Shown here one piece after another: positions 1 to 6,233 of a stretch of DNA of 13,537 nucleotides (position 1 is its first letter; each line of letters starts with the position of its first letter). The position numbers and the translations under genes were made by a program. The notes below the pieces were generated by a model, which was not told the origin of the DNA, ran no database searches, and saw nothing but the letters and a program-made list of their open reading frames with translations. Source of the DNA: an uncultured Treponema sp. (lineage in GTDB: Bacteria; Spirochaetota; Spirochaetia; Treponematales; Treponemataceae); assembly GCA_937885235.1 (NCBI GenBank), contig CAKZZK010000037.1, positions 1 through 13,537 on the forward strand, read 5' to 3'.

Positions 1-20
1 TATATAAGATGCAACACGCC

Positions 21-1109
21 TCATCGTGTACCTGTAAATCCCCTGGTATCTTCAAAGTGCGCTATAAACGCCTGAAGACCATTATATATCCCAAGGGTCA
101 GTTTTTGCAAGTAGCTTTGGTCAGCTAAAAGAAGCGCCTCCTTCTCATTTGTCAAAAAGCCCGTCTCTATGAGCACGCTCGGCATATTGACGTTTTTCAC
201 AACGAACCATTCTTCCTCCTTGATGCTCCGGTCCACGCTCAGCTCGCCCACCTGCGCCTTTATGCCGTTCTGGATAAAGGTAGCCATAAGCCGTGACTCT
301 ACGGTGAACTCTTCCTCCATCATGCCGTTCAATATAGAAAGAATGGTCGTGTCTTCGCTTGCAGAAGGGTCTATGACGCGCCGACGGTAGCCGGGCGAAA
401 GATACCACACCTCGTAGCCGTTCGCAGACTTATCCAGACTTGCGTTCACATGGATAGAGACATAGAGGATGGCTTCGTCTTCCTCCAGCTTGATGGTGTT
501 TGCAAATTTAGCGCGGTCTTCCAGCGATATAAATACATCTTTATCGCGGGTCAACTTGATTTTTTTCTGAGGATACGCCTTTTTCAGCCGCTCATAAAGC
601 GCGAGCCCTATTTTCAGATTGACATCCTTCTCTACAACCGTCACTTTTTTGCCCTTGACCGTATGCGTGGCGCTTGCTCCGGGGTCTTTTCCCCCGTGAC
701 CGGGATCAATCACAATCGCGCCGATGCGGTAGGACTGTTCAAAAGAGTCCTCAGCAGCCTGCGTCAAAGAGGGCTGTTCAGCCTCCCCTGTTCCAGTCTC
801 TTCCGTATTGTTAAAAAAATGCTGTAATTCGGTGAAAAATGAAGCAGTCGTCACCAGCTCGCCGTTTTTTATCACTGGAGCGGCTTTCTGCACGATGGTC
901 GTATAGTCTTCAATGATGTAGTTTCCGCCCGACTGGAATGAAACCTGCTTGCCATCCTTTTCCAAAACGCATGCCTGCGTAAAGGGATCCCAGTACACAT
1001 TCACCCCCGCTTCCTGAGCCTTTTGGGACAGGTTTATCTCTGCCTCTGCGGCAAAGAGGGGGAAAAAGAGCAATGAGAGAGCGAACAGCAAACAGAGCTT
1101 TTTCATCAT
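21..1109 (-). CDS. N-acetylmuramoyl-L-alanine amidase (Amidase_3 family), exported
   Basis: This 362-residue protein should cleave the amide bond between N-acetylmuramic acid and the stem peptide of peptidoglycan in the periplasm. The N-terminus (residues 1-20) is a clear signal peptide: MMKK, a Leu/Phe-rich core, then an AEAE region suited to signal peptidase I; no lipobox Cys is seen. Residues about 25-95 resemble the copper-amine-oxidase-N stalk found before amidases. The catalytic domain spans about 130-350 and has all four zinc/catalytic residues of Amidase_3: H138 in DPGHGGKDPG, E160 in VEKDVNL, H220 in SIHVNAS and E315 in IETGFLTN. The ATG overlaps the stop of the upstream ATP-grasp gene (ATGA, 1106-1109), and the Shine-Dalgarno is weak (GAAGAAA), so translation is probably coupled. 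It is the last gene of the cluster inside the window. Family is certain; the specific role (cell separation, wall turnover or work linked to the upstream glycan genes) is inference. Confidence 0.93.
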   Translation of the reverse strand: MMKKLCLLFALSLLFFPLFAAEAEINLSQKAQEAGVNVYWDPFTQACVLEKDGKQVSFQSGGNYIIEDYTTIVQKAAPVIKNGELVTTASFFTELQHFFNNTEETGTGEAEQPSLTQAAEDSFEQSYRIGAIVIDPGHGGKDPGASATHTVKGKKVTVVEKDVNLKIGLALYERLKKAYPQKKIKLTRDKDVFISLEDRAKFANTIKLEEDEAILYVSIHVNASLDKSANGYEVWYLSPGYRRRVIDPSASEDTTILSILNGMMEEEFTVESRLMATFIQNGIKAQVGELSVDRSIKEEEWFVVKNVNMPSVLIETGFLTNEKEALLLADQSYLQKLTLGIYNGLQAFIAHFEDTRGFTGTR

Positions 1110-2731
1110 ACAGTTTCTTCGGCAGATGCCATGCAGTCAGCATAATAGACAATGCCCTGCAAACCGCCACGGAGGAGCTTTTTCCAAAACTCGAAAGAGT
1201 CCAATTCCGTATGCAGAGGACAGATTTCATCAAACGCATCAAGAGATTCCGTCAGGCTGCGGTGATTGAAGTCCTTTACATTGTCGGCAAAATCCGCAAT
1301 ATGTTCAGCCCATAAAAACGAAACAGGAACATTCCTGCCTATGCGGGGAACTTCGCGCAGAACTGCCATCAGGGCTGCCAGCTGCCCGTCACTCAGCGTG
1401 TACGCATCAGGCGGGAAGCTGCGTTCGCCAGCCTTTTCCTTGCCGAACAAAAAATCTTCTGTCCGCCTTTCATTTGCTTTCAGGCGTAATATAATAGAAG
1501 AAACCGCCTTCTCCGCAGCCTGAGCAGCCAGCTCGCGGTCCGCCGCCAGCGCAAGGCAGTTACCACACTTTTCCACATTGTTGCGAGGAAAGTCCACCGC
1601 CTCCCCTGCACGCACGCGGGGCAATACATCCCGCACAAAAGGCTCATCTTTTGCCTGCTGCAGGCAGAGCACATCCTGCACCTTGCCGGGAATGGAAATC
1701 CATGCCCGCTCCGCACAGGTCTTGCCGCAGGGAACATCATATACCGCAAATGGCGCATCGAGCCCCTCAACAGGCACCCGCCGCGAAAGCAGTTCTTCCG
1801 GCTTTTTGCCAAGGGCGAGCAGCATAGCCTCTTTTGTGAGGAAAAGCCCCGAAGCATAGGGGTAAGTCCAGCCAGACATATAGCCGCCGGACAAGCGTGC
1901 AGCAATCTCCCCTATCATAGGACCTTTCGCTGTGTACTTGATGTCCGCCTTTGCAACGCCATGGCGCAGTCCCAGCGCCTGTATGCCCTTCGCAAAGCAC
2001 TGAATCAGCTCGCGCCGTTTGCCTTCGTCAATGGAGCTGGGCATGGTGTGGCCCATTTCGATAAAATACGGCTCGTAGAAAATGTGCCTGTCAGCAAAGC
2101 CTGTAATGGTAAGCGTTCCGTCAAAAACAAGCGCATCGATGGAAAACTCCGGTCCCGCCATATAGTCTTCAAGTATGGCAGTGCCGCTGCGGGAATATGC
2201 CACCGCGTCAGTGAGCGCTCCCGCAAATTCAGAAGCATCGCGAATCAAGCGGCAGCCGCGGGCCCCCATATTATCCACCGGCTTTACCACCTTGGGAAAG
2301 CGCAGTGAGGCGAGTTTTTCAGGAGAAAGAAACGTAGGCAGCTCTTCTTTTGTAATGCGGCAGAACGACGGAGAAGGCACCCCCGCCGCTGCAAAGCAGG
2401 AACGCATACGGGTCTTGTCGCTCGCGTTGCAGGCGGCTTCATAGCTGTGGGCGTGAAGACCGCAGTGCTCAGCCACATACGAAACAGAGGCAGAAAAATC
2501 AGTGCCCGCCGTAAACACCGCGGCAAGGTCCTTGCCCAAGGACCGCGCCAGATTGACAAGCCCTTCCTTGTCCTTCAGATCAACAGGCTCAAAGCGGTCG
2601 GCAAAGCCCGCACAGAGCGCATAGGGATTGCCATCAACCACCAAGCTTTTATATCCCAGTTCCCGCGCAGCCTCTATGGAAGGGCGCTGCATCAAACCTG
2701 CACCTAAAATTAAAATATACGATTCGCTCAT
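1106..2731 (-). CDS. ATP-grasp ligase with unexplained C-terminal extension
   Basis: This is a 541-residue ATP-grasp enzyme, a class that activates a carboxylate as an acyl-phosphate and joins it to an amine or other nucleophile. Residues 1-100 form the Rossmann-like pre-ATP-grasp domain (LILGAGLMQRPSIEAA, then VVDGNP). The ATP-grasp fold follows at about 100-300: DKTRMR at 105-110, the ATP lysine in VVKP at 148-151, LEDYMAGPEFSID at 187-199 and the metal-binding GEIAARLSGG at 274-283. Residues 345-420 resemble the C-terminal lobe of CarB/biotin-carboxylase-like ATP-grasp proteins (FPRNNVEKCGN). Residues about 420-541 match no family I recognise. The start has a strong AAGGAG site five bases upstream and overlaps the fusion gene's stop by four bases; its own stop overlaps the amidase start. 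Substrates are unknown. Given sugar-activation neighbours, an amino-acid or other acyl ligation onto a sugar precursor is possible but unproven. Confidence 0.88.
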   Translation of the reverse strand: MSESYILILGAGLMQRPSIEAARELGYKSLVVDGNPYALCAGFADRFEPVDLKDKEGLVNLARSLGKDLAAVFTAGTDFSASVSYVAEHCGLHAHSYEAACNASDKTRMRSCFAAAGVPSPSFCRITKEELPTFLSPEKLASLRFPKVVKPVDNMGARGCRLIRDASEFAGALTDAVAYSRSGTAILEDYMAGPEFSIDALVFDGTLTITGFADRHIFYEPYFIEMGHTMPSSIDEGKRRELIQCFAKGIQALGLRHGVAKADIKYTAKGPMIGEIAARLSGGYMSGWTYPYASGLFLTKEAMLLALGKKPEELLSRRVPVEGLDAPFAVYDVPCGKTCAERAWISIPGKVQDVLCLQQAKDEPFVRDVLPRVRAGEAVDFPRNNVEKCGNCLALAADRELAAQAAEKAVSSIILRLKANERRTEDFLFGKEKAGERSFPPDAYTLSDGQLAALMAVLREVPRIGRNVPVSFLWAEHIADFADNVKDFNHRSLTESLDAFDEICPLHTELDSFEFWKKLLRGGLQGIVYYADCMASAEETV

Positions 2732-5268
2732 ACCGTCTCCTTGCGGCAGTAGACTTCAAAGGTATCTCCCAGACGGAATGCCTTGCTCGCAAAGCGCAGG
2801 AGCCGCGCCTGCAGAGACTTTTCGTTGAACCCCGGCTTCTGCGCCTGAGGAAAGCGTTCCGGATGAATGCCGGTAGACACAATGCGCACCACCTCAAAGC
2901 CATAGCGCTTCAAAATGCTTGCCGTGCGGGAAGGCTCCCACAAAGTATAGTGGTCTGCCGGACTCTGCTCAAAAAATGACTGCGTGTTATAGCGGGCACT
3001 CACACCGGAAGCAGACGGCGTGCTGAACGCAAAGATTCCGCCCCGCTTGAGCAGCTTGGACACAGCAGAGAGCACTTCGTCCACATTCTGGAAATGCTCA
3101 ATGACATACCACATCGTAATGGCATCAAACTTATCTATGCCGAAGGACGAAGCTATATCCGTCTGCGGGAACGAAGCACAGAGAGCCGGATAGTGCAGCT
3201 TTTCCTTTACATAGCTTACGGCATCCTCGGAAATATCAGTGCCGAACGCCTGCCATCCCGAATCGTTGGCGGCATCAAGGAAGGGACCGAGCGCGCAGCC
3301 TATATCGAGCACCGTAGGGGTCACAGAGGAATAATGCCTGCGGTGGCGGTAGATGTAATCGAGCACATTCATACGCCGGACGCACTGCGCTTTTATGGTG
3401 GTGAAATCTTCCTCATAGGTCTTGCCGTACTGCTTTTCGTAATCCTCGTAAAAATACGCCCTGTTGTACACCGTCTGGCTTGGCGAAAGCGTCCAAGACA
3501 TATACAGCATACCGCAGGAGCGGCAGCGCCGGAACGTATGCTCCTTTGTCCTCGCCACTACGGGATTCAGCTTTTCACCGTTTTCCCCCTGCGAGCGGCA
3601 CACGGGGCACTGGATGCGGCTACCCTTGGAAAGCTCCACAACGAAGTTTGAAAGCGGCATAGCGACCTTCCGCTCCCAAGCAATGTCGCGGTAAAGCTTC
3701 TGAGGCTCTTCCAAAAGCTTTTTAAAAGCCTCCTCGCCCACACTGCCCGCGCTCATGCTCGCAAAGCCGTAGCGCTCGGCAAGCTGCTCGTGGAGGGAAG
3801 TCGTCCCCAGAAGGATAACGGCACAGCCCGCCGCCGCTGCCTCAAACGCGGTAAAGCCGTAATGTGTCACCACAAGGTCATAGGTATAGAGCTGGTTCTT
3901 CAAATCAAGCACAGCGCCCGTTACGCTCAGCCTGTCCTGCAATGCTTCGGGGACGGCACCAGCCTGTGCCTGCGGGTCGCCCGACTGCGGCGCTATGGCA
4001 GTCACCTCAAGGCCGCATGAAGCGAGCGCAATGGCGGCAGGCATGGTCAGCGATGCGGGATCTTCCCCGCCAAGCACGACGAGCGCTTTGACGGGCACAG
4101 CATTTTTATCCACCGAAGAACGGACATTTTCCCCCAGCTCAATGAAGCCCGGTTCCACCAGATTGACGGGACGCTCTGCACCTAGAGAAGGAATGATGTC
4201 AAGCAGATAGTCAACCCCTTCCGTATCGAGGCTCCCCTCATCAAGAGCAGCCACCGCATGGGCGGCAGACAAGGAAGAAGCAACGGCAGGCTCCGTTTCA
4301 AAGAGGTCTGTCACGACAAGGCTGTAAAAATCTATGTGCTCAGCGTCCTGCACAATCTGATAGTCATGCAAGCCCTTCTTTTTCGCTTCTTTCACAAGGG
4401 CGGAGCACTGTTCAAGATCGGCATCGCCCGGAATGAGTATGTCCGCACCCGTCTTCACCGCGATGTCCAGACAGCGGCGCAGGTGCCCTGTTCCGTGACC
4501 TTTCTGCACGCTCGGCACAAGCAATATGGGGTACTTCACCACATCGTAGTCAAGACCTTCCAAAATCTGCTTTGCCGTGTACGGTTCCTTCACCGTCTTG
4601 CTGCCGGAAATCACGCTCACGAGCGCATTCGCACGGCGGTAATCCCCGTAGACATCTATGGTCGTGCGGAGCTCGGGAAAGTAAAAATCCCTCGGAGCTT
4701 TCAAAAAGAGCGAATTGAACGAATCCTGATGGTTGTACAGGGCGGGACCGACGTGCTCATGGTCATAGGCAAGCTCCGTCATGGAAGCCGCCTTCAAAAG
4801 CGAGTGGGCATCAAAGAGTTCCACGCCGGAGCCGTGGGGCAGTCCCGTCCAGGTGATGTAGTCCACCTGTCCTTCGTTGGCACAGCGGTCTTTGTATTCA
4901 TCAAGCAAAGCCTGCGCCGCCTCATAAAAGAGGAAGGGATTGTCCGCTGTAGCACGCACGACGACATCCGCCTTGGAAAGCTCTATGACCTTGCAGAAGC
5001 GGTCAAGCACATCGTCACGGGAACCGGCAAAAAACTCATAGCCGCACTTCTTGGCAATGCCGGAAAGCTCATCGGCGCTTTCGGTATCAACGGCAAGGTA
5101 GTACCTGTCTACCTTGACCTTTTTCATAGCCTGCAGCGTCCATTCAAGCACAGTCTTCCCGCCCAAAGGCAGCAGCGCCTTACGGGGAAGCCGCGTAGAA
5201 GAAAGGCGGCACTGGATTATCAGCACGATGCGCTTTTTTTTCCGGTCAAAAAGGTTTCTAAACCTCAT
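2728..5268 (-). CDS. Trifunctional fusion: SpsF-type cytidylyltransferase, PseG-like domain, zinc-ribbon SAM methyltransferase
   Basis: An 846-residue protein with three modules. Residues 13-235 are a CMP-sugar synthetase/SpsF-type cytidylyltransferase: RLSSTRLPRK at 21-30 is the nucleotide-binding loop, LAVDT at 58-62 follows, and ATADNPF at 106-112 fits the acidic metal-site segment. Residues about 248-545 resemble PseG, the nucleotide-sugar hydrolase of pseudaminic-acid synthesis, with GHGTGHLRR at 257-265 and a THYGFTAFEAAAAG segment at 468-481 like the donor-binding half of GT-B enzymes. Residues 554-585 hold a zinc-ribbon pair (CPVC, CRSC) and 640-800 a class I methyltransferase, with VLDIGCALGPF at 653-663, GTDIS at 676-680 and a WYVIEHF segment at 720-726. 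The frame is open 27 codons further upstream, but ATG 5268 is preferred: GGGAGAG lies five bases before it, it gives an ATGA overlap with the glycosyltransferase, and the cytidylyltransferase begins soon after. The modules suggest activation and methylation of an unusual surface sugar; the substrate is inferred only by family. Confidence 0.87.
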   Translation of the reverse strand: MRFRNLFDRKKKRIVLIIQCRLSSTRLPRKALLPLGGKTVLEWTLQAMKKVKVDRYYLAVDTESADELSGIAKKCGYEFFAGSRDDVLDRFCKVIELSKADVVVRATADNPFLFYEAAQALLDEYKDRCANEGQVDYITWTGLPHGSGVELFDAHSLLKAASMTELAYDHEHVGPALYNHQDSFNSLFLKAPRDFYFPELRTTIDVYGDYRRANALVSVISGSKTVKEPYTAKQILEGLDYDVVKYPILLVPSVQKGHGTGHLRRCLDIAVKTGADILIPGDADLEQCSALVKEAKKKGLHDYQIVQDAEHIDFYSLVVTDLFETEPAVASSLSAAHAVAALDEGSLDTEGVDYLLDIIPSLGAERPVNLVEPGFIELGENVRSSVDKNAVPVKALVVLGGEDPASLTMPAAIALASCGLEVTAIAPQSGDPQAQAGAVPEALQDRLSVTGAVLDLKNQLYTYDLVVTHYGFTAFEAAAAGCAVILLGTTSLHEQLAERYGFASMSAGSVGEEAFKKLLEEPQKLYRDIAWERKVAMPLSNFVVELSKGSRIQCPVCRSQGENGEKLNPVVARTKEHTFRRCRSCGMLYMSWTLSPSQTVYNRAYFYEDYEKQYGKTYEEDFTTIKAQCVRRMNVLDYIYRHRRHYSSVTPTVLDIGCALGPFLDAANDSGWQAFGTDISEDAVSYVKEKLHYPALCASFPQTDIASSFGIDKFDAITMWYVIEHFQNVDEVLSAVSKLLKRGGIFAFSTPSASGVSARYNTQSFFEQSPADHYTLWEPSRTASILKRYGFEVVRIVSTGIHPERFPQAQKPGFNEKSLQARLLRFASKAFRLGDTFEVYCRKETV
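2737..2742 (-). promoter_or_regulatory. Strong Shine-Dalgarno of the ATP-grasp gene
   Basis: The minus strand reads AAGGAG five bases before ATG 2731, inside the end of the fusion gene. It is the best Shine-Dalgarno in the cluster and fits coupled but efficient translation. Confidence 0.75.
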
Positions 5269-6233
5269 TTTATCTCTCCCACCGTACCCCAGTTTTCCAT
5301 CAGGGACACGGCATCCATTTTGAAACGGTAACGGTTCACCTTCACCCATTTGCGGGCACGAAAGAAGAGCCGCGCAGCTTCATTTATTCCGCAGGAACTG
5401 CGGGAATGAAAGCGCCAGAAAGACGAGAGGGAAATCTCTCCGTGGTCATTTTTGAAAGCAGGCAGAATGTTTTTTAAGTAAAACATCAGATAAGAAATAT
5501 CTGTCGTCCGGTTCTCGATGGGAACCTCCCCCGAATACGAAAGGGAAAAAGCAGCCGACAGGTTCACTTTCTCTCCCCAGAGCCATGCCCTGAAAAAGAG
5601 GTCTGTCTTCTGCCAGTAGGGGGACGTTATCGTATAATCAAAGCCGCCAAGCTGGACGAACTTCTTGTAATCATAAAATCCATTTAAATCAACAGGATAC
5701 ATTGTCGCCGCTTTGTCCACCAGTCCCAGAGAAGAGTCCACATCAAACTGAAAGTCCTTCATACTCGGCATAAAGCGCACAGGAAGCCCCTGCATATCAT
5801 CTGTCATCAGGCGGGGGCACACGCAGAACTGGCCGAATTCCATCAGCTTGTTTGCCAGCGTCGCGTTGAACTTGAAATTATCTATGCACATATCTTCCTG
5901 CACGAGCAGGACATAGGGGCTTTCTATCTCTGCCATCCCCACATTTATCAGGTCGCCCACAGTCACGGACTCCTGAACGCAGATGAATTTAACCGTGGGG
6001 AACTGCGCTGCCAGCTGCTCCGTATTACGGCTTGTATGGCGGAACTCCACGCTGACTATGCTTTCAAATCCGCAGGCAAGCAGATTTTTAAACACACGGC
6101 TGCGATATTGGTTGCTTGTCCTGTTTAGAACCAGACAGGATACCGGCATGAGGACCTTGGTGTTTTTCTCCCTGCCGCCGAGCGCAGTGTGGGCTATCTG
6201 CCGTTGGTTAAAAGTTAAAGGTATAGTACTCAT
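5265..6233 (-). CDS. Glycosyltransferase family 2-like protein
   Basis: A 322-residue cytoplasmic protein that looks like a GT-A fold glycosyltransferase. Residues 30-37 (PVSCLVLN) form the first strand, YVLLVQEDMCID at 107-118 carries the acidic metal/nucleotide-sugar site, and the acceptor-side segment VQLGGFDYTITSPYWQKTD runs at 193-211. In typical family-2 enzymes that last motif ends with an ED-x-D acidic group; here it reads QKTD, so the base may be displaced or altered. No signal peptide or convincing membrane helix is visible. The frame extends upstream to 6320, but ATG 6233 is preferred because AAGGA lies five bases before it; this start sits inside the last 26 bases of the spiro-SPASM gene. 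A later Met at 6149, next to the fold's first strand, is a less likely alternative. The stop overlaps the fusion gene start. Probable job: transfer of the sugar prepared by the neighbours; donor and acceptor unknown. Confidence 0.78.
   Translation of the reverse strand: MSTIPLTFNQRQIAHTALGGREKNTKVLMPVSCLVLNRTSNQYRSRVFKNLLACGFESIVSVEFRHTSRNTEQLAAQFPTVKFICVQESVTVGDLINVGMAEIESPYVLLVQEDMCIDNFKFNATLANKLMEFGQFCVCPRLMTDDMQGLPVRFMPSMKDFQFDVDSSLGLVDKAATMYPVDLNGFYDYKKFVQLGGFDYTITSPYWQKTDLFFRAWLWGEKVNLSAAFSLSYSGEVPIENRTTDISYLMFYLKNILPAFKNDHGEISLSSFWRFHSRSSCGINEAARLFFRARKWVKVNRYRFKMDAVSLMENWGTVGEIK
5274..5280 (-). promoter_or_regulatory. Ribosome-binding site that sets the fusion-gene start
   Basis: The minus strand reads GGGAGAG, then five bases, then ATG at 5268. 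This favours 5268 over the upstream in-frame ATG at 5349, which would overlap the glycosyltransferase gene by 85 bases. Confidence 0.65.

Noticed and set aside
1..20. Start of a further gene downstream of the amidase
   Set aside because: Only 20 bases remain after the amidase stop; nothing can be supported.
4258..5331. Long plus-strand open frame (357 codons) opposite the cytidylyltransferase/PseG-like region
   Set aside because: It lies wholly antisense to a protein with clear family motifs, has no recognisable domain, and its composition (rich in His, Arg, Val) is typical of a shadow frame.
5269..5349. 27-codon N-terminal extension of the fusion protein
   Set aside because: It would overlap the upstream gene by 85 bases; ATG 5268 has a better ribosome-binding site and the ATGA junction seen elsewhere in the cluster.
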